Shown here one piece after another: positions 21,644-34,499 of a stretch of 64,000 nucleotides of DNA. The stretch is from Caenorhabditis elegans. Taxonomy: Eukaryota; Nematoda; Chromadorea; Rhabditida; Rhabditidae. Each line of letters opens with the position of its first letter. Position 1 is the first letter of the stretch. The DNA is taken from positions 10,912,001-10,976,000 of the forward strand of contig NC_003281.10 of NCBI RefSeq assembly GCF_000002985.6, written 5' to 3'. The translations under genes were made by a program, and so were the position numbers. Under the pieces are notes generated by a model. The model did no database searches. It was not told the origin of the DNA and saw only the letters and a list, made by a program, of their open reading frames with translations.

Positions 21644-24002
21644 ATGTCAGACACTGATGATATTCCACAACTGTCCGCCGACACCCTGGCGGCTCTTTCC
21701 ATGTTTCAAGCTGAGCAACAGGAGAAAATCGAGCAACTTCAGTCGGGAATCATCGAGAAAATCGATGAAGACTGGCAGTTGAGCCAGTTTTGGTACGATG
21801 ATGAGACATCGCGGAAACTTGTCGCTGAAGGTGTCGCCGCAGCGTTGGAAGGATCCGAAGCAAGGCCTGCAAGGATCGGATGTGTCTCTTCGCCCACACT
21901 CGTCAAGTTTTTCCATGAAACTGAGGTGCATCAGATGAAATTTTGATAGAAAATATGGGTTTTATTGGAAAATTGAAATGAAAATTGCATTTTTTAAATC
22001 TTAAAATTTAGATTTCGCTGGCTTTTTGGAATTTTCGAATTTTCAGCCAATTTTTCCTTTAAAAGTCATTCAAAAATTGCAATAAAACCATTTAAAAACT
22101 TATTTTTCTTTTTTTTTCAGAAAAAAAACTAGAAAAAAATCTATACTTTGAGCCAATTTTCGGTTTGTAAATAGTAAAGAAAATCCAGTAAAATCTCCTT
22201 CAATACCTCAAAAATTGATTTAAAAAATCTTGAATAACATGAAAAACTAGCTCAAAATACACATAAATAGGTTTAAAATCGTTGTTTTCGGCTCAAAAAT
22301 GCACAAAAATTACTAGAAATTGACATTTCTGCAAAAATTCACATAAAATATTGCAAAATTTGAAAAAAAAAGTTTTATGTCAAAATCAACTTGAAATACA
22401 CTTTTATAACGAAAAATTAACATTTTTACATGTAAAAAGTCAATTTTCGAATTTTCAGGAATACAAAACCGGTCAAATTCAACTGACACTTTTCGAGTTC
22501 GACGACCGTTTCGGCTTGAAATTTCCAACGGAATTCGTCCACTACGACTACAAACATCCGACAGATCTTCCAGCTGAACTTCTCGCAAAATTCGATGTAA
22601 TTATAGCTGATCCACCGTTTTTGGCAGCCGAATGTCTCATCAAAACGGCCCATTCAATTCGATTACTCGGAAAATCTGATGTGAAGGTTTTGCTGTGTAC
22701 TGGAGCTATTATGGAGGACTATGTTAGTGCGAATTTGAGGAAAAATGCACAAAATGATTTTTCAAAAATGTCTCAAAAATCTGATAAATTCCCACATTTT
22801 CAGAAAATTTCCGATTGCAAAAATGTAGAAAAAAAGCTCTAAAATGACTTTTTTGAAATAAAAATTCACAAAAATTAGCCTTTAACTGATTTTTTCGAAA
22901 ATTGGCTTTAAAATCGTAACAATTTTTCAAAAAACTCAATTTAAAGTTAGCAAATAACTGGTATTTTAGCATTTTTCACACCTTTTCGAATACAAAAATA
23001 ATTTTAGGTCTTCTTTTTTTCCCAAAAAAACGCATTATAGAAGAGAGAAAATATGAAAAATGGCGGGTCTAATGTCCTTCTGATCGAAACTGAGCGACTG
23101 GAACCGTTGAATTTATTAAAAAAAGATAATTGTGGTATAAATACTACGGTAACACAAAATTCTGAGAATACGTATTGCACAACATATTTGACGCGGAAAA
23201 TATAACTATATCTCGTAGCGAAAACTACTGTAATTCTTTAAATGACTACTGTAGCGCTTGTGTCGATTTACGAGCTTGATTTATAATAAATGATTCGTAA
23301 ATCGAGCCCGTAAATCGACACAAGCGCTACAGTAGTCATTTAATGGATTACTGTACTTTTCGTTACGAGATATAGTTATATTTTGCGCGTCAAATATGTT
23401 GCGCAGTACGAATTATCAGAATTTCGTGTTCCCGTAATATGTAGTTTTGGAAAATGAAAATTTACTTTTTTTTTTCGAATTCTCATGATTTTTTCTAGAA
23501 AAAAATTTCCATTAAAAAATATCCTAAGCAATGTAATTTTTTCTAGGCTTATTACTTTATAGAATTTAAACATTTTTTTAACTTTTTATCGTACAAAAAT
23601 TCTGAAATTTAATATGTTTTTTTTTAAATGAATGTGAATTTTTTCGAGAATTTGTTTTTTTATTAGGATAAATTTTCAAATTTTGAGCTAAAAAATCTGT
23701 ATCTTATGTATTTTTAAATTTTTAAATAACAAAGAAAAATAATAATCAGAAATCTTTAAAATTTAAAAGTTTATTGAAAAAACATCTAATTAGACCGCCC
23801 TTTTCACCGGATTATTGTTGCTTTCTTCTTATTTTTGCCCCAGATAATCCCTTCATATGTATTTTTCCTTATTATTATTATTATTTTCCAGGCATCACGG
23901 CTCATGGCAATGCACCGAACGAGTTTTGAGCCACGGCATGCTAACAATCTTGCAAACGATTTCTCGTGTTTTGCCAACTATCAAACGTTGACTTTTTGTT
24001 GA
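21644..24002 (+). CDS. eEF1A lysine methyltransferase, EEF1AKMT1/Efm5 type
   Basis: Three exons, 21644-21925, 22459-22722 and 23892-24002 (218 aa, TGA); human EEF1AKMT1 is about 214 aa. Visible motifs: DEDWQLSQFWYDDETS near residues 48-63, characteristic of the family; IGCVSSPTL at the SAM-binding entry; and IIADPPFL, the DPPF motif of N6-adenine-type class I methyltransferases. The last exon encodes FEPRHANNLANDFSCFANY, matching the conserved C-terminal FEPRH...NEF. Family members modify a lysine of translation elongation factor 1A (Lys79) in the cytoplasm (established knowledge), despite the name N6AMT2. The donor ending exon 2 (after MEDY) was set by phase and by matching GAIMEDY-ASRL to the family. 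Intron 2 holds a fold-back repeat. Confidence 0.9.
23140..23444. repeat. Palindromic fold-back element, copy B
   Basis: Inside intron 2 of the eEF1A methyltransferase gene. The arms start ACGGTAACACAAAATTCTGAG and end CAGAATTTCGTGTTCCCGTAAT. The centre contains AAATCGAGCCCGTAAATCGA and ACTACTGTAGCGCTTGTGTC with its inverse GACACAAGCGCTACAGTAGT. Same family as copies A and C. Confidence 0.75.
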
Positions 24003-24997
24003 TTTTCTCGACAATTTTGCATTTTTCCCGGGTTTTGTTATTAATTTGTTGATTTTTTTGCTAATTTTGAGCGGAAAAGCGTGTTTTATTGTTGTTTTTT
24101 CAAATTAAAAGACATTTAAAAAAAATTTTATTTCTTTTATTTTTCCAATCAATTTTTGTGTCTCGAAGCCACAGATGATTCTTATCTTTTTCGCCGATTT
24201 TCCCATTTTTTGCTGATTTTTTTCATCAATTTTGTATTGTTTCAGAAAGTCTATTTTTGATTAAATTCGATGTGAACTCTGGTCTCAACAGATTCTTCAA
24301 CCCTCCTTTCCCATTTTTATTGGATTTTTTCACAATTTACTGTAAGTTGCTTTTATTTATTTTGAAATTAATAGCTCCAAAAAAGAAAATTAATTGAAAT
24401 TAGTTATTTTAACTTTAAAAAAAAAATTGCTAAAAATCAGAAAAAAAAACAGAAATTTTTTTTGCTCTTTGAAAACCTGATTTTCTACGAGAAATTGCAA
24501 AAAATATTGAAATTTTCTATCAAAAAGAAACTTTGAAAAAAAACCTTAAAATAAAAATTATTATTTAAAAAAATTGAAAACCAAATTTTTTATTGTTTTT
24601 TTTTTGCTAATTAAAAACTGTAAAATGAATTTTTTTTTTCTTCTCGGTTAAATTTTTTAATCTAAAAATTCACAGTATTTTTGCTTTTTTTCCCAAATTT
24701 TGGCATAAAAAATTACTGAAAAAGATTTTAAAAATTGAAAAAAAGACAAAATGTTCTTTTTAAAAATTTTCTGAAAATTTTTCAGAAAAACCTGAAATTT
24801 CTTAGCAAAAAAAATAATTAAAACTTTATTTTCAAGAAACATTTCTGAAAAAATCGGAATTTTTAGTTAAATTTCAACATTTTGTTAAAAAATTTTTAAA
24901 TAAAAATTAAATTATTTTCAGTGTATACCGTGTATACGCCCCTCTCTCGCTGATCACTGAGTGATTAAAGAAGACAAAAAAGAAGACGAAGAAGATA
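24003..24997. other. Intergenic between the methyltransferase gene and rle-1
   Basis: About 1 kb of A/T homopolymer-rich sequence. A splice acceptor TTTTCAG ends at 24921, 76 bases before the rle-1 ATG, and is followed by the small palindrome GTATACCGTGTATAC. It is probably a trans-splice site or the end of a 5' UTR intron. Nothing else seen. Confidence 0.5.
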
Positions 24998-27900
24998 ATG
25001 GCGCCAACGGGTCAAGGTGGGCAGTGGCAGGAAGTACTGTGCTGCTCGATTTGTAATCGAGTGAGTTTTTTTTATTTTGGGGAAATTTGGAAAATATTAA
25101 GAAAAAAACTGAAAAGTCGAGGAAAAATTACCTAGGAATTGCAAAAAAAAAAAACATATTTTTAATTTTTTTTTTCTCCAAAAAAATTTGGAAAATTTTG
25201 TTTTTTTTTTTCGAATTTTTGAAAAAAAAACCGATCATTTGCTTCGAAAATTTTTTCACAAAAAAAATTGGAAAACGGCTTACAAATCAATGAAAAATCG
25301 AAAAAAAAATCAGAAAAAATGTTTGGAAAAAAAACGTCAGTTTTGCTCAAATTCCCGCCAATTTTCACAAAAATTTTTTCACATAAAATTTATTATTTAT
25401 TTGCAGCATTTCAATGAAACATTCCTCCCGGTGAGCTTAATCTGTGGTCACGTAATCTGTCGAAAATGTGCCGAAAAGCCGGAAAATCAAACGAAACCAT
25501 GTCCCCATGACGATTGGAAAACGACACACTCACCATCAGAATATCCGAATAATGTGGCATTGCTCTCAGTGATTTTCCCGCGAAAACAGTGTATGACGTT
25601 GTCGGGAGCAGTCAGTGAAGCCGAAAAACGTGTCGATCAACTCTCAATTCAGATTGCAAAGTTTTTCCGTGAAGCTGATAGTGAACGGGGTGGTACGGTG
25701 TCTAGTAGGGTGAGTTTTGTACTGAAAAGACGAGGAAATTTTGAAAAAGCGAAAAAAAAAAATTTTCTGAACAAATTTAAACAAAAAAAAATTTCTTCAA
25801 AATGCACAAGCTTGCCATTTTGGACAAAAAATATAAAAAATAAAAAAAATTGGAATTTATTTTTTTTCACTACGAAATGCTCAAAAAGAAGCTGAAATTC
25901 AGGATTGTTACAAAAAATTGGAATTTTAATTTTTCTTGAGTTTTTCCAAAATGTCCAAAAAGGAGCCGAAAAGTGGCATTTTTTGCAAAAAAAAAATTGA
26001 AAATTTCAGTTTTAATTTTTTGAAAAGCAAAAAAGTATGATTTTTCAGAAAAATGAGACACAAAACAAAAAAACCATGAAATATTTTTAAAAAAACCGAC
26101 AAAAAACTTGATTTTTTGAAAATGCCTAAAAAGGAGTCGAAAATTAACATTTTTTGCGAAAAAATTTAGAAATTAACAAAAATTGGAATTTAATTTATTT
26201 TATCCTACAAAATGCTTTAAAAAAGTCTAAAATTGGCATTTTAAGCAAAAAAAATTAAAAAAGTAAATCATAAATTTTAAGGCACAATTCAGAAAAATTG
26301 GACACAAAACTGCTTTTTCAATTTCTAATTTTTCTTGAGATTGTTTCAAAATGCCCAAAAAAGAGCCAGAAATTAGCATAGTTTTTGCAAAAATTTCAAT
26401 TTTAATATTTAAAAACATTTTTTGACTAAATTTCTAGACATTTCTGAAATTATTTGAATTCAAAAAAAAGTAAAATTAATTTTTCCAGGAAATCTCGCGG
26501 ACCCTCCAACGAAAAGTGCTCGCCCTGCTCTGCTATCAATGGCGAGAGGTCGACGGTCGCCTCAAGACCCTCAAAATGTGCCGTGGAATTAGTGAACGCG
26601 TGATGATCGAGATAATACTATCGATTCAAAGCAACACCCATGTCAGCAGTCAGCTATGGTCTGCGGTTCGAGCCCGTGGTTGCCAATTTCTGGGCCCGGC
26701 GATGCAGGACGATGTGCTCCGTTTGATTCTAATGACTCTAGAGACTGGTGAATGTATTGCTCGGAAGAATCTGGTGATGTATGTTGTGCAGACACTAGCG
26801 TCGGATTATCCACAGGTGTCAAAGACATGTGTCGGACACGTCGTTCAGTTGCTCTACAGAGCTTCATGCTTCAACGTTCTCAAGAGAGATGGAGAATCAT
26901 CGCTGATGCAGTTGAAAGAGGAATTCCGAACTTATGAGTCACTCCGTCGAGAGCATGATTCTCAAATAGTGCAGATCGCTTTTGAGTCCGGCTTACGAAT
27001 CGGGCCGGATCAATGGTCAGCCCTGTTGTATGCCGATCAATCCCACCGTTCGCACATGCAATCCATCATTGACAAGCTTCAATCTAAGAATTCCTATCAG
27101 CAAGGCGTCGAGGAGCTCCGAGCATTGGCTGGCTCGCAGACTTCGATGCTTGTCCCGGCCTACCGCTACTTCTTGACACAGGTCATCCCGTGTTTGGAGT
27201 TTTTCGCCGGTATTGAGCATGAGGATACCTCGATGCGAATGATCGGAGATGCATTGCACCAGATCAGGATTCTTCTGAAGCTGCACTGCTCGCAGGATGA
27301 TTTGAGAAAAATGCCGAAAGAAGAGCGGAGAGGCGTTATTTTGCAGGCGGAGGTGCCTGGAGGAATGGGTGGAGGGCCTGGTGGATCTGGTGGAGCCGAA
27401 GCAGGAAGGATCGGAGGACTTCACCCTCTCTACTCGCAGATCGATGAAACCGGGCGATCCATCAGCCGTACGAATCCCAAGGATAACTCCCATAACTCCC
27501 CGCAAACCCCACCAAAGCAACCCCGTCAGAAGCGGTATCAAATGGGAATTCCGCCCAACAGAATGGGATACTCGTCGGATGCTCCTCCATTCATACCATC
27601 ACATCAACAACAACCACCCCCACAGTTCTTCAATTCTCAACATCTTCCCCAGAGATTTCGAGGAGGCCGTCAGCGAGGAGCACCACCTCCACCGCCACCA
27701 CAGCCGATGCCGATGCTCATTGGATACGATATGCCGGGTGCACCGATGATGCAGGCGACTGAAGTACTCACTGCCGATGGACAGATGGTTAATGGAACAC
27801 CTCAACGTGTGGTGATCATGCAATCGCCCACGCATTTGCCCGGCGGCCCTGTTGTTATGGTACGGGCGGGAAATTTGAAAATTTGAAAAAAGCCAAATTT

Positions 27901-30900
27901 TAATGGAAAATATTGCATTTTTCGGTTATTTTCAATCGTTTTTCCATTTTTTTTAAGGGAAAACACGCTCTATTGACAAACCCCAGTGTACTCCACGTGA
28001 ACAACATGAGTAAAATTTTTTGAAAATGTTGATAATTCTCAACCAAAAAACTAGGTTTTCAACGGAAAATATTAAATTTTTCGATGGTTTTGGACCATTT
28101 TTTTGGCCAGTAAACTTGGTCTATTGACAACCCCGACCGATTTTTTTTTTGGGCAGTACACAAGCACGTGGTGTCAAACAGTCTCATTGCACTTTGATCT
28201 ACAAAAAATGCGGGAATTTTTTTCCGGAAAAAATGTGACGTCAGCATGCTCTTAATCATGCAAAATCAGATGAGATGTCTGCGTCTCTCCTCCCGCATTT
28301 TTTGAAGATCAAAGCGAAATGGGACTTTCTGACTCCATGTGCACAAGCTCTATTGACAAAATTTGATTGTGTACTCCACGTGGACAATTGGGTTCAACAC
28401 TTTTTTGAAGTACAAAAAGTGCGTTCACACTAGTTAACGGACCTGAAAATTAAAAAATGCTCGATTTTTGAAACAAATTTGCCAATTTTCACTTAAAAAT
28501 CGATATTTGTTCCCCATCTTACAGATACCACAACAACAAATGGTACCCCCACCACAAAGTATGACACCTGTCGGTGGACCAATGGGTCCAATGGGACCAA
28601 TGACTCCATCAATTCCTGTACAAGTACCGCCTAACACCATGTGGACTGCAACGTCACCAACTGGAAGTGTAATCTATCCGGCCGCATCGCCACCCGGTCA
28701 ACCACCACATACCATATGGATACAATCGTATGGGATAATATTTTAGGAAGATTTCGAAAAAAATTTTATACAGGAAATTTTGAAAAATTGTGAAAAATTG
28801 TGGGCAACATGTTCGATTTTTTCCAGAATCGGAGTTTTCAAGAGAAAATCGAATTTTTTAAAAATTGTACGCAAAATATCTTTTTTTCTAAATTTTTATG
28901 ATTTTTTTTTAATTTTGCGAAAATTGAAAAAAGGTTAATTAATTTTAAATTATCGCGAAAATGAGTCTTTTTCCCGTTTTTTTTCCAAATATTTTATTTA
29001 AAACACTGTTTTCAGAAATTTTTCCACAAAAAAAGATTTATTAGGGTCCATTTTCTATTATTAAAAAAAACTTCCACTACAACTCTTTAATTATTACGGG
29101 AGCACTAAATTCTGAGAATGCGTTTTGCGCAACATATTTGACGCGCAAAATAAATTATATCTCGTAGCGAAAACTACAGTAATTCTTTAAATGACTACTG
29201 TAGTGATTGTGTGTCGATTTACGGAAAACATTTATTAATCGATAATAACATATTAAACAAAAACACACAAATGACAAAAAAACGAAAATCTAAAAGTTTT
29301 CTTAAGTTTTCTTTTAATATTTTATCGATTGATAAATGATTTCCGTAAATCGACACACAATCACTACAGTAGTCATTTAAAGAATTACTGTAGTTTTCGC
29401 TACGAGATATAGTTATATTTTGCGCGCCACATATGTTGTATAATACACATTCTAAGAATTTAGTGCTCCCGTAAAAAAATGCGCGTTTTGCTGAAAAATA
29501 AAAGGTTTCAAACTAAAAATTGAATTTTTCCGAAAAAATCAAATCTTTTTGTTTCCCATTATTTTTCAGAACCGATTTTCGAATTTTTTGGCTTTTTCAA
29601 AATATTTTATTAAAAAAATTGAAAAAAAATCCACAACAACTTTAATTATTTTCAGAAAAAAAAGGCGCAGATATTGAATTTTTCGAAAAAATCAAATCTA
29701 CAGATTTTAAAAAATATCCTTCATCATTTTCCAGGACCGACGGAAACATGTTTCCAATGTTTGATCGTGGAAGTGGTGGAATGGTATGGGGACCCGGAAC
29801 GATGCTCCGTGAAAGTGGAGCCGACGCTGAGCAACTGCTCGCGAAACGTTATGAGATTTTGAAGCGACTACAACCGTCGGAAGATGATGATGATCCAGAA
29901 GATGGTGGAATTGGACATGTTTCATATACTGTTGCATCGTCTGTTTTGGATGATAGGTTGGATTTTTGAAAATTCTTTAAAAATAGTCATTTTTCACTGA
30001 CAAATTACGCTTTTCGTTCGAAAAAATAACGAAAATTGGGTTGAAAAATTGAAAATTGAAACAAAATAAGTATTTTAATACATTTAAAAAAATTTTAATT
30101 AAAATCTGAAAAACCGTTTTTAATTGAAAATTAATTTAAATTAAATTTTTTGTATTGTTTTCCCCAGAAGAACACCGAAAATGCTGTTTTTTGTAGATTT
30201 TCGGAACAAAAGTTGAATTTTTAATAAATTTTCAAATATTTTCAGGTAAAAATCTTGAAAATAAGTTGAGTTTTATGTTTAAAAAATTTTTTTTTTGAAA
30301 AATTTTTGCCAAACAATTGATTAGTTTTCAAAAACTTGTCGAAAATTGATTTTTCACTGAGAATTTGAACAATTCAAACTTATAGCCATAAAAATTTCTA
30401 AAAAAATGTTACGGAACATTTAGGATTTGACACTTTTTTAAAACAAAGTGTCGATTTTATGAAAAATTCAAACTTTTAATGAAAAACAATTTTATTCGGA
30501 TTTTTTGAAATTTTTTATAGCAATTTTTCTTAATTAAAAACAGATTAAAAACGTTTCAAAATCCTACTTGTTCTTATTTTTTTATCCAAAAGTAAATTTA
30601 AAAAAATAGAATTTAAAATATTTTAAAAAATTTGAAGAAAACATTTTTTGAAAATTTTGTAAAAATCTACATCTTTTTTCACTGAGAATTCGAAAAATTC
30701 ATATTTACAACTCAAAAAAATTCAAAATTAATGTTTTTTACAAAATGACTAGTTTCCATTGAAAAATAGGAATAACTTTAATTATGGAATTTTGGGTTAG
30801 AAAAAAATGTATTAGAAATTTTCATCAATATTTTTCCTTTAAAAAAAACTATTTTAAAATGCTTTCTCTTACAGAATGGATCATCACCCATTGACAATGA

Positions 30901-33900
30901 TACCAGTACCAACAATAGATCTTCCCGCAATTCCAATCAGCTTTGCAAATATGCCAACCGAAGAGACAATGACAATGATTGGAGAAATGGTTCAGAATCG
31001 TCCACGAGCTCCATCTCTAACTGCTCCAAGCTCCAATCAACCGATGAATGTCAACGCATCGGCATCCGCTACCGTACAAGCGGAATGTGGTACGATGAGT
31101 GTGATGGATAGTATTTGTCAGCCGATTTCCACGTCGGCAATCCATAATTGTGGGTGTAGTTGTAGTTTACACGCGTGGACTCGAAATACACCAAGAAAAA
31201 TTACTTTTTTTTTCAGAAAATCGAAAAATTTTAGATTTTCCCTTAAAATATCGAAAAATGACACTGTTTTTTTGGTTTTTTACAAAAAATTGTAAAAAGT
31301 TGGTTTAGTAGCGTCTGTGGATTTTTCGTGTCTTTTGTATAAATAAAAAAAATATTATAAAATTTTTCGCGAATTAAAAAAAAAAATTAGAATCGAGAAA
31401 TTTAACTGAAAATTTGAAAAAATTCCGTTTCCAATCAATAATCAAATGAAAATTTTAGAAACATCGATTAATCTTCTTTTTTTGTAAAAAAAATAGGGAA
31501 AAAACTCTAAAATTGACATAAAAATTGATATTTTAATATCAATTTTCAGAATTTTTTGAGCAAAAAATATCTGAAAATTTTAATAATTTACGTCTTTAAA
31601 ATCGAACATATATTTAATTTTTTTGTTGTAATTTTGGGCAAAAAACTCACAGACACTACACTACATTTAATAATTAGCCTTGCTAAAAACATTTTGATTA
31701 AAAAAATTCAAAAATATTAAGTTTTGAGCCAATTCGAGCAACACCACAGTAGCTTGTTTCACCAAATGCTTATCAATTTACTATATATAAAGCGCGTGTC
31801 GTTCTGTCCCTATGTAGTTTGATCTTTGATCTTTGGTCTTTGAACTCTGTAGTTTGTAGTCTCAATCACCTAAGAGGGGTCCTATAGGCCCCGCCCCTTT
31901 TGTGACGTCATCACAAATTGGCGGGAAATTCAAATTTTCTGAGAAATCATTTTGGCAGGAATTCAAATTTTAATTTTTTTAAAATATTTTGGCGGGAATT
32001 CAAATTTTAATTTTTTGAAAATATTTTGGCGGGAATTCAAAATTTAATTTTTCGAAAACATTTTGGCGGGAATTCAAATTTTAATTTTTTAAAACCATTT
32101 TGGCGGGAATTCAAATTTTAATTTTTTGAAACCATTTTGGCGGGAATTCAAAATTTTAATTTTTTGAAAATATTTTGGCGGGAATTCAAATTTTAATTTT
32201 TTGAAAATATTTTGGCGGGAATTCAAATTTTAATTTTTTGAAAATATTTTGGCGGGAATTCAAATTTTAATTTTTTGAAAATATTTTGGCGGGAATTCAA
32301 ATTTTAATTTTTTGAAAATATTTTGGCGGGAATTCAAAATTTTAATTTTTTGAAACCATTTTGGCGGGAATTCAAAATTTTAATTTTTTGAAAATATTTT
32401 GGCGGGAATTCAAATTTTAATTTTTTGAAAATATTTTGGCGGGAATTCAAATTTTAATTGAAATGTGCCATGTCAATTTAAAATGTCAAGGTACTGTAGT
32501 GGTACTGTAAGGGTACTGTAGGATTACTGTAGGGTTATTGTAGTTTAGTAAAAATCGAATTTTAAACATTTTAAGAGATATTGGCTTGAAAGTTGGTGGA
32601 AGATAATGTCAAGGCACTGTAATGGTACTGTAGGAGTACTGTAGGATTATGGTAGGGTTACTGTAGTTAGGAAAACTTTGAATTTTAAGCATTTGAAAAC
32701 ATTTTGGCGGGAATTCAAATTTTAATTTTTTGAAAATAATTTGGCGGTATTTGAATTCTCCTGGAATTCACCTTTCGTGGCAAGGCCCTTTGTGGTGAGA
32801 CCTTTCGTGGTGAGACTCTTCGTGTTTGATATTATATTGGCGGGAGCTAAGGAGTTGGTGTGGGATAATGTCAAGGTACTCTTGGGGTATAGTGGATTTG
32901 CTGTAGGGTAACTGTAGTTCAGGAAAAATTGACTTTGTGCTTTTGAAGAGGTATAGGCTCGAGAGTTAGAGAGGTGGAAGCTTCTGTGATATTTTTTAGC
33001 TTCCAGAATGTTTGAAAAAGTTTCCACCTGTTTTCATGTGACATTGTTAAAAGATTATATGGTGTTTTATGTGTTGAACACTTTAAATTTCGCCAGTCGT
33101 TGGCCGCGCCGTAGGCGCGGTCAGCGGCTGGTTTTATTATATTATTTCCCTATTGTTAACAGTTCTCTATTTCTAACCAAATGCTTAACTTTCACCGATT
33201 CTAATATTATTTATTACCTGATTGCGAAAAATTGCGATTTTTGACAGAAACTTGGAGTTTTTACCTTCAAATTCGTTATTTTTATACGAAAAATCGAAAA
33301 AATCTAATCAATTTTTTTTTCGATTTTCCTGACAAACATTGAAAAATTAAAAAAAAAAATTACACCCAATTAGGACAGTTGCAAAATTGTTTTTTTCAAA
33401 TTTGGGCCAAAAAATCAATATTTTTTCGATTTTTTACCTCATACCAACTAAAACATAAATTAAAAAAATCATTTTTTTTGTTTTTTGGTCCGAAAATCTT
33501 TTAAAAAATCAATATTTGCCAAAAACACGGTGAAAACCAAATCAAATTTTCGTCAAAATTCGCATTCTATCTCAAACTTTCCATGAATCCCTTTCTCCCG
33601 ATACTGACTCTCCCCCGAGACACCCAACTAATTTTCAGCTGCAACCATCCCCCAACCGGTCATTCCAATGGTACAAGTTCCAGTACAAGTACCAATTGTT
33701 CCAGCTGAAAACTTCAATCCAAATGTCCCACCACCACCACCGCCACCACAGGGACAACCGATGCTTGTCGACAGTGCCATCGGACTGCTGACACCGATTC
33801 GACCGATTCTGGTTGCACATCCACAGAATGTTGTTTCGAATTCACTTGATAAAATTGTTGATGTTAAGGAGAGAATTAGTGAGGCACAAGGTAAGCATTT

Positions 33901-34499
33901 TTGGAGCTGAAAAATGCAAAAAAATTCAGCAAAAGTCTATGTTTATAGTTAAAATGGCAAAAAAACATGAAAATTTATGATTTCGAGGTAATAAACGATT
34001 TTTGAGTGGGAAATCAAAATTTAAATATAAAAATAGCTATTTTTTCAGAATTTTCAAAGTGAAGTTAAAAATGGAAAATTTTCAGTTGATTTTTTAAATC
34101 TATTTTACATGCAAATTCGGTGTTTTTTTTTTCAAACTAAAAAGTGTTAGAAATGTCTTAGCAAACTATTTTTTTTCCAATTTAAGCTGAAAATTAAAAA
34201 ATTTTCAGTGAAAATCAATTTTTAAATCTAAAAATTGCTGTATTTCAAATTTTCTGGTTAAAAAAAAACAAGCAATTTTTGAAAATTGAAAAAAAATCAA
34301 TATTTTTCAAAAACCCCAATCATTTACAGGAAATGCGTCGGAAGCCGAAAATGCACATCTCCGAATGGAGCTCCGAATGGCTGAAAGTCAAATGGCTCAT
34401 TTGGATCCATATACAAAGAATAATTGCCTGCTCCGTGCTCTTCAGCAGGTCGATATGGAACTTCAACAGCTTCATCTCAATCCGACTGTCGAGGGATAA
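24998..34499 (+). CDS. rle-1: RLE-1: Roquin-like RING E3 ubiquitin ligase with ROQ domain
   Basis: Exons: 24998-25060, 25407-25709, 26489-27859, 28525-28727, 29735-29956, 30875-31149, 33639-33890, 34330-34499 (about 952 aa, TAA). The RING at the N-terminus reads CCSICNRHFNE...CGHVICRKC...CPHDDW. The ROQ RNA-binding region follows ([35 protein letters not shown]). Then come long Pro/Gln/Gly-rich tracts and a short C-terminal helical segment ([18 protein letters not shown]). I see no CCCH zinc finger where vertebrate Roquin has one. In C. elegans RLE-1 ubiquitinates DAF-16 and shortens lifespan (established knowledge). The donor of exon 6 is the weakest call: 31149 gives a good GTGGGT site, and 31089 also keeps phase. 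Intron 6 holds a 37-bp tandem array. Confidence 0.92.
28165..28344. repeat. CACGTGG...GTGC fold-back repeat with TGACGTCAGCA core, copy 1
   Basis: In an rle-1 intron. The left arm contains TTTGATCTACAAAAAATGCG and the right arm the near-inverse CGCATTTTTTGAAGATCAAA; GTGACGTCAGCATGCTCTTA lies between. The same element occurs at 44693-44830, 53434-53619 and, as a half, 60331-60424. Confidence 0.7.
29092..29475. repeat. Palindromic fold-back element, copy C
   Basis: In an rle-1 intron. Ends TTACGGGAGCACTAAATTC and GAATTTAGTGCTCCCGTAA are exact inverses. The inner arms carry ATCTCGTAGCGAAAACTACA and its complement. The centre is A/T rich. This is the largest and best preserved of the three copies. 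Confidence 0.8.
31991..32455. repeat. 37-bp tandem array carrying TTTTGGCGGGAATT in every unit
   Basis: In rle-1 intron 6. Thirteen units contain an unchanged GGCGGGAATTC; the first two start at 31991 and 32028, giving a 37-bp period. Two degenerate units precede the array (31920, 31955) and one isolated unit lies at 32706. The units differ mainly in AAAATA versus AAACCA after the A/T tract. TTTGGCGGGAA matches the classical E2F/DP consensus (established knowledge); whether it is bound here is unknown. Confidence 0.85.
33093..33132. repeat. GC-rich hairpin in rle-1 intron 6
   Basis: CCAGTCGTTGGCCGCGCC is followed after a few bases by GGCGCGGTCAGCGGCTGG, an 18-bp near-perfect inverted repeat in otherwise AT-rich DNA. 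Confidence 0.7.

Noticed and set aside
31991..32455. CRISPR array
   Set aside because: The repeats are directly adjacent with no unique spacers, and this is a nematode genome.
19209..34499. Operon of LSM12, the eEF1A methyltransferase and rle-1
   Set aside because: Gaps of 1.7 kb and 1.0 kb exceed the roughly 100-400 bp typical of worm operons, and no U-rich intercistronic element was recognised.
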